This document shows, one piece after another, positions 25,172-33,034 of a stretch of 46,027 bases of DNA; position 1 is the first letter of the stretch, and each line of letters starts with the position of its first letter. A program made the translations under genes and the position numbers. A model generated the notes under the pieces. That model worked only from the letters and a program-made list of their open reading frames with translations. It was not told the DNA's origin and did not search any database. The stretch spans positions 1 through 46,027 of the forward strand of contig NZ_LMSP01000026.1 in the NCBI RefSeq assembly GCF_001429545.1. The letters run 5' to 3'. Source of the DNA: Paenibacillus sp. Soil787 (GTDB lineage Bacteria > Bacillota > Bacilli > Paenibacillales > NBRC-103111).

Positions 25172-25871
25172 AATGGACAAAAATTCTTTCTAGTTTCATA
25201 TTTTTATGTGAGAGGCAAAAAAAACTGGGACAAGATTTTTAGAGAATTAAGCGAAAAGCATGGTGGTATTTATGTGCTTTTAGACAGTGGGGCGTTTTCT
25301 GCTAGCCAGGCTATTAAAGAAGGTAAGCAAATTGAACCATTAAGAGTCGAAGAGTACTGCGACTTTATAAGAGAATATAAGGATCTCCTATACGGGTATA
25401 TCGTTTTAGATAATATGAACGATCCGCAGGAAACAAAACTCAATTTTCAATATATGAAAGAACAAGGTTTGAGCCCTATCCCGGTGTTTAGCAAAGATAG
25501 TTCCTAGGAGGACCTTAACGATATTGTACAAGAAGATGTGGAATGTGTTGCTATAGGCGCGACCGCTCGTTTGTCCGAAAAGAAAAAAATAAATTCATTA
25601 AGAATTGTTTCAAAGATTTCCATCACAATTGTTTCACTTATTAGGCTCAGCCTCAACTATTATTCTTGAGTTTCCATTTTTCTCTTCTGATGCAATAACG
25701 TGCTTTCTGAGTAGAAAGTTTAAGTTTATTCTGACACCGCGGCAAGAACTAGCTCCAGTAGATTGGCACCCTGAATACTGCTTAGCATTCACTGCCACGT
25801 ATTTAAAAAGCTTAGAAGATCTGTGCGAACCCTATTTACAACTTGAGATGCCCTTTTCATCAGCGGTATGA
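25172..25871 (+). pseudogene. Degenerate tRNA-guanine-transglycosylase-like gene
   Basis: Reading frames in this stretch join into one family-like protein broken by a stop at 25505-25507 and a frameshift near 25600. Seen in order are FLVSYFYVRGKKNWDKIF, YVLLDSGAFSASQA, YIVLDNMNDPQETKLNFQYM, SPIPVF, then after the stop EDVECVAIGAT, and after the frameshift LGSASTIILEFPFFSSDA. LDSGAFSA, the IGA(T) strand and the EFPFFSSD turn resemble the TGT-fold proteins that include phage and island DpdA-type DNA-guanine transglycosylases. The N-terminal methionine is missing, since the left island edge cuts the gene. Assignment is by motif memory only. Confidence 0.5.
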
Positions 25872-26129
25872 TAAAAAAGATAACCTTCAAATTGAACGCT
25901 TGTCCAAAACCATCCTTTGGTCGAAGTAAGCCTACAACAAAGAAAAGAGGGATTATCCCTGACGCTGCTTGAAAAAAAGCCGCTCAGAGAGCGCAGTGAG
26001 CTAGTGAATGGTGTGGTTGGGTGAATGGAAGCTTTGACTCTGAGGGTCGCAAATGGGGGCTCCAAGCTGCCCATCTAATTAGAAAGTGGAAGTGTGACGA
26101 AACGACGGAAACGGAAATTGTGATGTTAT
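25872..26129 (+). pseudogene. Frameshifted reading-frame remnants left of the mini-element
   Basis: Several short coding-like frames follow one another with shifts: YDKKDNLQIERLSKTILWSK, then VEVSLQQRKEGLSLTLLEKK continuing PLRERSELVNGVVG, then VNGSFDSEGRKWGLQAAHL continuing IRKWKCDETTETEIVMLCS up to the target duplication. The last frame continues in phase on the far side of the 2.4-kb element (PSANTGTCHYKVDFTAEG, then RLRAEQYREN and a stop at about 28628). I cannot name the family. It looks like a decayed gene that was interrupted by the element. Confidence 0.35.
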
Positions 26130-26134
26130 GCAGT
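26130..26134. repeat. Target-site duplication GCAGT, left
   Basis: GCAGT directly abuts the TGTT end of the element and recurs, identical, at 28537-28541 directly after the right end. Confidence 0.85.
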
Positions 26135-26143
26135 TGTTAGATG

Positions 26144-26284
26144 AAAATAAAGTATTAGACTGGAGTTGTTGATTTGACGCGGTTTCTAAGTTGGAAAATC
26201 GTCAGCTTATGATAAATAAGTGTTAGACTGATTATCTGTAGAATATAAAAATTCTGGGATTCAGAAAAATAAAGTATTAGACTG
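26144..26284 (+). repeat. Three subterminal transposase-type sites, left end
   Basis: AAAATAAAGTATTAGACTG at 26144-26162 and again, identical, at 26266-26284; a variant ATAAATAAGTGTTAGACTG lies at 26212-26230. All are in the same orientation, spaced 68 and 54 bases. They match the inverted sites of the right end. Confidence 0.85.
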
Positions 26285-26464
26285 CCAACACTTGGGGATT
26301 GTCTTCTTACAGACTTAATTCGCCTTTTTTCGCCTTTTCAAGCTGATCCTTTCCTTAGTATATATTCGTATCACGTTCTTACACTCATCTTAAATAGGCA
26401 ACTGGAATGTGAAATAGATCACTATATCCAACTAATCCAACAAACTCAAATATAAAAAGAGATT

Positions 26465-26510
26465 AAAAAAGATGAGACCTGTTTTGCACTTAGCACAGGA
26501 ATCATCTTTT
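26465..26510 (-). terminator. Terminator of the secreted-protein gene
   Basis: AAAAGATGAGACCTG pairs with CAGGAATCATCTTTT with one mismatch; on the minus strand the stem is followed by a U-run. It lies about 36 bases after the stop of the gene at 26546. Confidence 0.75.
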
Positions 26511-26545
26511 ATCAGTTTACCTAACACCGTTAATAGAACCATGTT

Positions 26546-27382
26546 TTACCAAGAAAGATCCAACGACGCGACGTTATTAGACCCGGTAGAAGGAGTATAT
26601 TGAATTTCGACTGGACCAAATGCGACTGTTACATTATAGTTACCAGAACTATTTTCTATTGACTCGCTATATTTTGTAACTACACGATTTACTGCATTAG
26701 GATTTGTCTTCACCATAGTAAGTTTGCTAGTCCCCTTATAATATGTTGTATAGATCGCTCCGCCGCCAAACTGCCACGAAGCACCATATAGACTATAATC
26801 TACAGGTTGACCATTATTACAAAGAGAACTATTTGGATTACCCCACGAATTTGTCACCCAAGCTTGTACCGCACACGCATACTTACCGGATTGAATCTGC
26901 CATCCATCTGGAACTGCTATACCGAAATTATCTTTAACAATCCCTTCAGGGGAAGCACTAGGTGTTGTAAGCCATTCAAATGAACTATAGATGTCATCCA
27001 TATTTGTTCCACTATAGTTTGTTACAAAGTGGTACAAATTAAGTTTTAAATCACTACTAGGAATGTAATCCAACGGACTGAAATTCTTAATGGAACTTGA
27101 ATCAGATTGTTTCACTAACCTGCCTGTTTGAGGATCTCTAACAAAATTCTCAGTACTTGAGTTAACGAATTTCAATTTATTATCACCAGAATTTTCGATG
27201 ATAAATTTCTTTGTATCGACATCCATTCCATTAAGCACATCCTGTGGAACTCCTGCTTGGGTTAATAAGGTGTTTACCTGATCTTCGGTGTAAACTTTTC
27301 GAGTCTCTTTTGCAAACACACTAGAACTAACAACAGACAAGGCGAGAACAAGAACTAAAAGAGCAATAATAGTTTTTTTCAT
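26546..27382 (-). CDS. Secreted protein of unknown function (mini-element cargo)
   Basis: A 278-residue protein with a clear Sec signal peptide: KK start, hydrophobic IIALLVLVLALSVVSSS, and a probable cleavage after VFA near residue 24. The mature part opens with TEDQVNTLLTQAGVPQDVL and VDTKKFIIENSG; the C-terminal half is beta-rich and aromatic (WQIQSGKYACAVQAWVTNSW in part, YGASWQFGGGAIYTTYYKG), with two cysteines that could bridge. No enzyme motif is evident. I do not recognise the family. AAAGGG lies nine bases before the ATG at 27382; a TTG at 27391 abuts it and is less likely. It is one of only two genes in the element. A toxin, bacteriocin-like or surface role is conceivable but unsupported. 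Confidence 0.75.
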   Translation of the reverse strand: MKKTIIALLVLVLALSVVSSSVFAKETRKVYTEDQVNTLLTQAGVPQDVLNGMDVDTKKFIIENSGDNKLKFVNSSTENFVRDPQTGRLVKQSDSSSIKNFSPLDYIPSSDLKLNLYHFVTNYSGTNMDDIYSSFEWLTTPSASPEGIVKDNFGIAVPDGWQIQSGKYACAVQAWVTNSWGNPNSSLCNNGQPVDYSLYGASWQFGGGAIYTTYYKGTSKLTMVKTNPNAVNRVVTKYSESIENSSGNYNVTVAFGPVEIQYTPSTGSNNVASLDLSW

Positions 27383-27517
27383 TAATTTCAACCCTTTCTT
27401 AAATTTATTTAAGCCATTCGGAATTAACTTTCCCTTGAAGACTCTAGCTTTAAGTCAAGGGACTTTTATGAATCAACAGCGTTGTTTCTTAGGTGTGGGG
27501 TACCATAAATTTCTTAC

Positions 27518-27545
27518 TTGTGATACAATTTTTGTAAAATATTAT
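27518..27545 (+). promoter_or_regulatory. Promoter of the small membrane-protein gene in the element
   Basis: TTGTGA (27518-27523), 16-base spacer, TATTAT (27540-27545). Plausible sigma-A boxes about 80 bases before the ATG at 27624. Confidence 0.5.
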
Positions 27546-27623
27546 GTGAAAAATCGATAAATACTTTTTCGCAACACCCCCCGAATTTTGGTTATTTACA
27601 AAAAGTTAAAAGGAGAGAACGCT

Positions 27624-28013
27624 ATGAAGTATTTTAAAAAGCACCCCTTCCAACTTATTGCAATTGCTATTGCCATCCTGATCATCGCTATTGTTATCTA
27701 TAATCAAAAAAATTACCGACCGCCTACTTCAAACACTACCTCATACATTGAAATACTTGAAATAGGAAGCGACGATAGAGATCCTTGGACAATTGTCAAA
27801 AATCCATATGATTCCAAAGCAGTTCCATTTAAACTAAGTCTCGATAGTTATAATACGAAAAATCTTTTAGATGTTGGGAACACGTATCTTGCAACATATG
27901 AGACAAACCTAAAAACAAAGAAATCAGTTTTACTTGTAATCAAGCAACCAGCGGAGGTAAAGGAACCAAATGAAAATTCAACTCTTTCAACTAAAGCACC
28001 AATAAAGAAGTAA
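27624..28013 (+). CDS. Small membrane-anchored protein of unknown function (mini-element cargo)
   Basis: A 129-residue protein: basic N-terminus (KYFKKHPF), one membrane segment (about 9-27, LIAIAIAILIIAIVIY), then a soluble domain of about 95 residues starting with a Pro/Thr linker. The soluble part (YIEILEIGSDDRDPWTIV, LDVGNTYLATYE, VLLVIKQP) looks like a small beta-barrel. It ends in a lysine-rich tail. AAAGGAGAG lies seven bases before the ATG at 27624; the frame extends 12 codons upstream without a ribosome-binding site. It is divergent from the secreted-protein gene, so the two could form a secreted-effector/membrane-partner pair. Family unknown. Confidence 0.72.
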   Translation: MKYFKKHPFQLIAIAIAILIIAIVIYNQKNYRPPTSNTTSYIEILEIGSDDRDPWTIVKNPYDSKAVPFKLSLDSYNTKNLLDVGNTYLATYETNLKTKKSVLLVIKQPAEVKEPNENSTLSTKAPIKK

Positions 28014-28397
28014 TAAAGATCTATTACACAATAGGCAGGCGAAGAACTATCAAGTCATAATGGTCCGAGTTAAATGGGTAATTTTTCCATATACTAAATA
28101 TACCATTTTTAATATATAAAAGGAATATACTTCAAAATAAATGGTTCTTAAATACTATATTTATGAAAAAATGGTATCTTAACATGAAAACCCATTGAAA
28201 ATATTTAGCCTATCCTTGTCGAAAAAACTCAAATTTCAAGTACTAGTGTCCCATTATTTGAAAAGTCCAACCTTAGTGGCATAATCGTTCTCATGAAGGA
28301 GAACAAATTCCACACTCAATATCACTTAGAGTTCCTTGTGACACACTGATTTGATCCGCAAACTCTTAAGTTATATCAGCTCCAAAATATAAAAAAT

Positions 28398-28432
28398 ACC
28401 CTGTAAATGTGTTGCATAATTAATTACAGGGT
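28398..28432. terminator. Hairpin near the right end of the element
   Basis: ACCCTGTAA (28398-28406) pairs with TTACAGGGT (28424-28432), an 18-bp perfect inverted repeat in total, with an A-run on the left side, so it would work best as a minus-strand terminator. Otherwise 28014-28486 shows no gene. Confidence 0.5.
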
Positions 28433-28486
28433 TTGAGCTTCTTGATGTCTGTATTTGCTTTAGTGAGTAAATGCCAAAACGCCACG

Positions 28487-28527
28487 TAGTCTAATACTTT
28501 ATTTACAATGAGCTAATACTTTATTTT
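28487..28527 (-). repeat. Two subterminal transposase-type sites, right end
   Basis: The inverse of AAATAAAGTATTAGACTA at 28487-28504 and of AAAATAAAGTATTAGC at 28512-28527. They are closely spaced and opposite in orientation to the three left-end sites. Confidence 0.85.
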
Positions 28528-28536
28528 CATTGAACA

Positions 28537-28541
28537 GCAGT
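28537..28541. repeat. Target-site duplication GCAGT, right
   Basis: Identical to 26130-26134 and directly after the CA end of the element. Confidence 0.85.
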
Positions 28542-28742
28542 CCATCAGCGAATACAGGTACATGCCATTATAAAGTCGATTTCACGGCAGAAGGAAGATT
28601 GCGGGCTGAACAATATAGAGAAAATTAATAGGGGAGAAAGAAAGCTTTGAGCTCCTTGTCAGATAGACATGATTGAAGTAGAATGAAATTGTATTTTTCG
28701 TGTAGGCTGCTTCATTATTTTTTTGTAAATAATTAATGATTC

Positions 28743-28913
28743 AGACTGAAGCCCGTACAAGGATTTTCCCGCATTACGCGAGCAGGAAAATGGATTGCAC
28801 ATAAACGGAAACGACTAACGCGCGTTCCGGTAATTTGCCAAAGCCCTACTTCACTTATTTATGGTGATGAAACTGGCAAGAGCAAACGGTCTAGCCGTAA
28901 AAAAGACGTGTAA
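28743..28913 (+). pseudogene. Headless reading-frame remnant followed by a terminator
   Basis: A coding-like frame without start codon reads FRLKPVQGFSRITRAGKW, IAHKRKRLTRVPVICQSP, TSLIYGDETGKSKRSSRKKDV and stops at 28911-28913. A good terminator follows (28945-28987), as expected for a real gene's 3' end. The stretch is strongly basic. I do not recognise it. Confidence 0.4.
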
Positions 28914-28944
28914 TTTTTGCGTCTTCATATTCATGTTAAAAACG

Positions 28945-28987
28945 AAAGCTGAATGATGTCGATTTATCGACACTGTTCGGCTTTTTT
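28945..28987 (+). terminator. Terminator between island remnants and the methyltransferase gene
   Basis: AAGCTGAA pairs with TTCGGCTT (with wobble), the inner stem TGTCGAT/ATCGACA (28957-28972) is perfect, and a T7 run follows. Confidence 0.75.
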
Positions 28988-29040
28988 TGTTTTCAAAAAC
29001 TAAAAACCATTAAAACTAATTGAGAAGGGTTGATGAAATT

Positions 29041-30250
29041 ATGCTACTAAAAAAACGCCAAGCTAAGGTATCACAAAGAGGAGTATATCTTCAAGACAGA
29101 ATTCTCCAAGAAATAGTATTTCAACCAGGTTCTCATTATAAATACGTTATTGATCAACGATCGAAGAAGATGATTATATTATCTTCGGACATGGAAACAA
29201 ATAACACAGTATCTCATCGACGATTAAAGGAAAGCGTTAAGCCAGTAATTGACATTCGCGACAAGGCTGCACTAGCTGCCTTTGAAGGCTGTGATTATCT
29301 CCAGGTAGAGATATTCGGTGATCAGGTAGTTGTCCAGGGATATGTTACTGAAAAGGCAACTACGTTCCAAAAGGTAGCCCGAACCGCAAGTAAATTATTT
29401 GGCCAAAAGTGCAAAATCGTTGATATTAGCGATATTCTATCTGTAAAGAAAAGGGCAGAGATTGTCCTTTCACGAAAAGGGCTCCAAAAAGCAGCTGGAT
29501 TACTTGGCTATGAGCAAATCGAACTGGATCTCTTCTTTAGCGAAAATTCAGGCATATCCGATTCGTCAAAATCGTATATACAACCTGCACTGGCTAATCT
29601 GGAGATGCCGCTTCAAGTAGCAAGTTTATTTAGCGGAGCAGGCATTATGGACCTTGGATTCCTTGAATCTGGTTTTGATGTAGTATTTGCTCTCGAGCTT
29701 GATGAAGAAGCAGTTAAAACCTATCGGCACAATATTGGGTCACATATCTTCAATGGAGATATCACAAAATTCGATAAAAACACTATTAGAAAGGCTCCGA
29801 TGATGATTGGTGGAAGTCCATTGCCAAGGTTTCTCTAATTCAAATCGATATACCAATTTTTTGGACAATCCGAACAATTTCCTTGTGAAGCATTACATTG
29901 AGTCAATTAAAGCCAATGAAAATTGCAAAATATTTTGTCTCGAAAATGTTCCTCGCATCCTCACAGCTGGGAATGGACAATTCAAAGATGAGATCTATGA
30001 GGCTCTTTCCGATTTTGAAATAACCTCAGGTGTATTATGTGCTGCTGATTTTGGGAGTGCTCAAATGCGTGATCGGGCGATTATCATTGGCAGCAAGCTG
30101 GGTAAGATCGATTTACCTAAATCAGTCCTGCAGCCACATGAATATCGCACGGTTCGTCAGTCTTTTGAGGGTCTTCATAATGACGTTCCAAATCAGCTTG
30201 ATGTTTCAAAATCAAAAGAAGAAACGCTTGAAAAAATGAAATATGTACAA
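29041..30250 (+). pseudogene. DNA (cytosine-5) methyltransferase, frameshifted in the catalytic motif and truncated
   Basis: The frame from 29041 carries an N-terminal extension of about 185 residues, then motif I ASLFSGAGIMDLGFLESG and the SAM-binding acid in FALELD. At 29821 one extra T breaks motif IV: deleting it restores GGSPCQGFSNSNR, with the catalytic cysteine of PCQ. The continuing frame has FCLENVPRIL (motif VI), then GVLCAADFGSAQMRDRAIII (motif VIII) and RTVRQSF. It ends abruptly near 30250, lacking the target-recognition end and motifs IX-X, at the point where the MmcQ fragment begins on the other strand. AGAAGGG precedes the ATG. It therefore cannot methylate DNA as it stands. 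Confidence 0.85.
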
Positions 30251-30377
30251 CACCATCTGGTTGGATAACCGCATAAATTTTACTGCGTACACGAAAGGAA
30301 GGCTTTTCCCAATGGTCATGTTCTTCCGTTTCCGGTAATGACAGCGCGATGCTTCTAATTTCATCAGCAGTAACCAT
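30250..30377 (-). pseudogene. N-terminal fragment of an MmcQ/YjbR-family gene
   Basis: It begins with a good ribosome-binding site (GGAGAAG) and ATG at 30377 and reads MVTADEIRSIALSLPETEEH, then DHWEKPSFRVRSKIYAVIQPDG, the MmcQ/YjbR start. After about residue 43 the frame passes into antisense of the methyltransferase remnant. The continuation is at 25060-25165. MmcQ/YjbR proteins are small DNA-binding proteins with a CyaY-like fold. Confidence 0.75.
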
Positions 30378-30420
30378 GAGCTTCTCCTCTCGTGCTCGAA
30401 AGTCAACCGACTACTAATTA

Positions 30421-30601
30421 GCGGAACGTCGATTCTTTATTTTAGGAAATCTACGATAGAAATAGAATGAGAGGAACGTGAGGGCGTTATTTGATCATAG
30501 GATCACTCATGAGGTAAAAAACAGCGAAATAACGCATCGTCGTTCCTCTTCAGGGTGATTTCGGGTATATTTTTTCCAAATAGTGCACTGACGTTCCTTT
30601 T
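30421..30601. repeat. GGAACG...TATTT palindromic repeats, second cluster
   Basis: GAGGAACG at 30471 leads to GCGTTATTT, and its inverse (AAATAACGC ... CGTTCCTC) lies at 30527-30548, forming a stem. A further GCGGAACGTC start (30421) faces GACGTTCC (about 30589). This is the same family as 8125-8530. No gene lies between 30378 and 30685. Confidence 0.7.
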
Positions 30602-30685
30602 CGGGACAACACAGACGTGTTCGAAGACTATTTTTTCATAGATAATGATTGATTATCGGCTGCCTTGAGTAAATTTAGTGAATTC

Positions 30686-31345
30686 TCAAATGAGATTGAT
30701 ATCCCGGCCCTCAATGATTGATTTTGGATACCCTTGTTTGGCAATTTTGATCATTGCGCGTCCGATCTTTTCTGAAGTCGTAATCGAATTCGGAAACCAT
30801 TTTTCTAACAAAGGGTAGAGAGGCTTCGTTATGGTGTAAATGCTCTGGTACAGTCTAGTCTTGGACTTGACGCCGTGCAATGGAAGAATACCTCCTGGAC
30901 GGAACATGTAAGCCGCCTTAAAAGGAAGCTTAAGCAAATCATTCTCCGTTTTTCCCTTCACTCGTGCCCACATACTGCGACCCTTTTCCGAACTATCTGT
31001 TCCCATTCCTGTTACATAGAAGAACGACATGTTAGGGTTCAATCTCACTAATGTCTCAGCAACATGCATGGTAATATCATAGGTTATTGCCCGATAGCGC
31101 TCTTCGGTCATACCCGCGGAAGAGACACCAAGGCAGAAAAAACATGCGTCGAAGCCCGACAGTTTATGCTCAATGTCAGATAGATCCAGAAGATTAGTTT
31201 GAACCTGTTCGTGTAATTTGGGATGATTCTGACCGGTGGTGTTTCTACCTACAGTTAGCACGCTTTGAACTTGAGGGTCGAGGAGGCATTCGCGCAGCAC
31301 GCTCTGTCCGACCATGCCCGTAGCTCCGAAAAGAAGGACGTTCAA
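30686..31345 (-). CDS. NAD(P)-binding oxidoreductase, atypical SDR
   Basis: A 219-residue Rossmann-fold protein of the NmrA/HTATIP2-like atypical short-chain dehydrogenase branch. The N-terminal nucleotide motif is FGATGMVG (6-13), followed by TVGRNTTG and a FFCLGVSSAG strand. There is an FFYVTGMGTDSS segment, where a Ser/Thr/Tyr active site would lie, and FRPGGILP near the C-terminal half. Substrate unknown. It lies 38 bases after the HxlR gene on the same strand, so it is probably co-transcribed with that regulator and may be its stress or xenobiotic target. Confidence 0.85.
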   Translation of the reverse strand: MNVLLFGATGMVGQSVLRECLLDPQVQSVLTVGRNTTGQNHPKLHEQVQTNLLDLSDIEHKLSGFDACFFCLGVSSAGMTEERYRAITYDITMHVAETLVRLNPNMSFFYVTGMGTDSSEKGRSMWARVKGKTENDLLKLPFKAAYMFRPGGILPLHGVKSKTRLYQSIYTITKPLYPLLEKWFPNSITTSEKIGRAMIKIAKQGYPKSIIEGRDINLI

Positions 31346-31383
31346 TCTATCACACCTTTCACTTCTAAGGTATCGAATTTGCG

Positions 31384-31716
31384 TTAATGGTTAATGCTTT
31401 CCCATCTCTTGGCCCATTTATCCATTTCTTTGAGAGCGGTCTGAAAATCAATTCCTTTTTCTGTCAATGAGTATTCGACCATGATGGGTACAGTTGGAGT
31501 TACTTCACGTAGAACAATCCCGTTCTGCTCTAAATGCCGCAGCACATCCGTTAAGGATTGTGTCTTGACGATCACTAAATCTCGATGAAGCTGTTTAAAT
31601 CGTTTCGGGCCTTTAGATAGCTCCGCGATCACTAGGAATGCCCATTTTGCACCAAGTATTGTCAAAACGGAACAGATGTTAGAGAAGTCATGTACTTCTT
31701 CTTGTAGAGGTTCCAT
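31384..31716 (-). CDS. HxlR-family transcriptional regulator
   Basis: A 110-residue winged-helix regulator. A cysteine in NICSVLTILGAKWAFLVI occupies the position of the conserved redox/aldehyde-sensing cysteine of HxlR proteins. The wing region is LREVTPTVPIMVEYSLTEKG. It leads an operon with the downstream oxidoreductase and is divergent from the MFS transporter, the usual set-up for control of both. A candidate operator lies at about 31752-31778. Confidence 0.88.
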   Translation of the reverse strand: MEPLQEEVHDFSNICSVLTILGAKWAFLVIAELSKGPKRFKQLHRDLVIVKTQSLTDVLRHLEQNGIVLREVTPTVPIMVEYSLTEKGIDFQTALKEMDKWAKRWESINH

Positions 31717-31751
31717 ATGGCTTCACCTTCTTACTTATAGTTAGTTAGTCA

Positions 31752-31778
31752 AAATACTTGGATAATGTCCAAATACTT
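31752..31778. promoter_or_regulatory. Candidate HxlR operator in the hxlR/MFS divergent region
   Basis: AAATACTT occurs at 31752-31759 and 31771-31778, and TTGGA (31758-31762) faces TCCAA (31768-31772) as a small inverted repeat. It is centrally placed between the divergent genes. No experiment or consensus backs this. Confidence 0.35.
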
Positions 31779-31855
31779 TGCCTTCTTACATTATTATCGT
31801 AACCTTATTATACTTCAATAAAACGATAACGGAATAGCAGAAAGGAATGTATCGA

Positions 31856-33025
31856 ATGAATCGACTATCTATCTACATCCTTGCCCTAGGGGTATTTCTA
31901 ACGGCGACCTTCGAGTTGGTTGTTGCCGGAATTCTTAAAGTCATCGCTGAAGACTTAAACATTTCTATCGCTGCTGCAGGGCAGCTAATCACAGCCTATT
32001 CGCTTGCGTTTGCGATTGGAACCCCCATTGTGGTGTCACTTACTTCCCGGATGGGGCGCAGGAAAGTTTTGCTTGGTTCCATGTTTGTATTTATCTTGGG
32101 CTGCTTGGCTTCTTTTGGGAGTTCAGAGATTTCGGTCTTAATGGTTTCTCGTATTATTCTTGGGGTAAGCTCAGGCGTTTATCTTGTCGTAGTGTTTGGT
32201 GCGGTTGCCAAATTAGTGCCTGCTGAGAAACTAGGAAGTGCGATCGGCACGATCGTACTTGGGTTTAGCAGCGCTATGATCTTAGGGGTTCCGATTGGAA
32301 TTGCCATTACGAACTTGTGGAGTTGGCAAGCCATTTTCATTATTTTAGGGATATTCAGCCTGTTAATTACATTCGTAATCTTCCGCCTTCTTCCAGAGAT
32401 TGAGGGGGACACTCCGGTTCCATTCAGGCAGCAATTTAAAGTGTTGGGAAGTCTGGTCATCGTAAGCGGTTTGTTCCTCACCTTTTTTAGGGAATCGGGT
32501 AATTCGATTTTATTTACGTATCTGACGCCATTTATACAAGACGTCCTTCATTTGAAAGCTTCCAACGTAAGCATCATTATGCTTGTTTTCGGTATTTTCG
32601 GAGCCATCGGTTCTCGTGTTGGCGGTTATGGCATTGATAAATGGGGAGCGGCTCGCGTCATTATGCTGAGTATTATCGTTCATGTAGCAGCTCTCGCTCT
32701 ACTGCCTTTTTTATCCGAATCATTAATCACGAGTTTAGTGTTAATCGCCCTTATGGTATTCTCTATGTTCGTGACCGGCCCAGCTATCCAAACGTATTTT
32801 ATTCAACAAGCGCCGCAGTCATCCAATCTCGTTCTCAGTTTGAATACATCCATCATTCATTTGGGATTAGCGGTAGGAGCTGGAGCGGGGGGAGTGATGG
32901 CGAACGCTACTTCGACTGTTTTCTATCATCCATGGATGGCAAGCATCGTTATAACGCTCGGGTTAGCGGCTGCCTTAGTCAGTTTTTCTATGGGGAAGAA
33001 GGTTCCCAGTTATAGTCTAAAATGA
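31856..33025 (+). CDS. MFS transporter, AraJ/YdhP-like efflux family
   Basis: A membrane exporter of 389 residues with 12 predicted segments. The loop between segments 2 and 3 reads SRMGRRKVLLG, the MFS signature, after the family's early FVVAG-like stretch (FELVVAGILKVIAEDLN). There is no large soluble domain. The substrate could be a drug or sugar. The ATG at 31856 is nine bases after AAAGGA, better than the in-frame ATG at 31847, which almost touches it. It is divergent from the HxlR regulator. Confidence 0.9.
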   Translation: MNRLSIYILALGVFLTATFELVVAGILKVIAEDLNISIAAAGQLITAYSLAFAIGTPIVVSLTSRMGRRKVLLGSMFVFILGCLASFGSSEISVLMVSRIILGVSSGVYLVVVFGAVAKLVPAEKLGSAIGTIVLGFSSAMILGVPIGIAITNLWSWQAIFIILGIFSLLITFVIFRLLPEIEGDTPVPFRQQFKVLGSLVIVSGLFLTFFRESGNSILFTYLTPFIQDVLHLKASNVSIIMLVFGIFGAIGSRVGGYGIDKWGAARVIMLSIIVHVAALALLPFLSESLITSLVLIALMVFSMFVTGPAIQTYFIQQAPQSSNLVLSLNTSIIHLGLAVGAGAGGVMANATSTVFYHPWMASIVITLGLAAALVSFSMGKKVPSYSLK

Positions 33026-33034
33026 TCCGTACCC

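Larger units (their letters stand above)
26135..28536. mobile_element. Passenger-only 2,402-bp element with TG...CA ends (IS21/Tn7-type), no transposase
   Basis: The left end is TGTTAGATGAAAATAAAG and the right end, read inward on the minus strand, is TGTTCAATGAAAATAAAG; both continue TATTAG, giving about 24-bp terminal inverted repeats with two mismatches. Internal copies of AAATAAAGTATTAGAC occur three times at the left (26144, 26212, 26266; the middle copy is degenerate) pointing inward, and twice at the right (28487, 28512) in the opposite orientation. A 5-bp duplication GCAGT flanks it. TG...CA termini, 5-bp duplications and several subterminal transposase sites (three left, two right) are known of IS21 and of the Tn7/Tn5053/Mu group. 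Between the ends lie only a secreted-protein gene and a small membrane-protein gene, so the element must be mobilised in trans, as in mobile insertion cassettes. Confidence 0.8.

Noticed and set aside
26135..28536. Ordinary IS element or integron cassette
   Set aside because: No transposase or recombinase gene and no attC-like site is present; the ends and the 5-bp duplication instead fit trans-mobilised IS21/Tn7-type ends.
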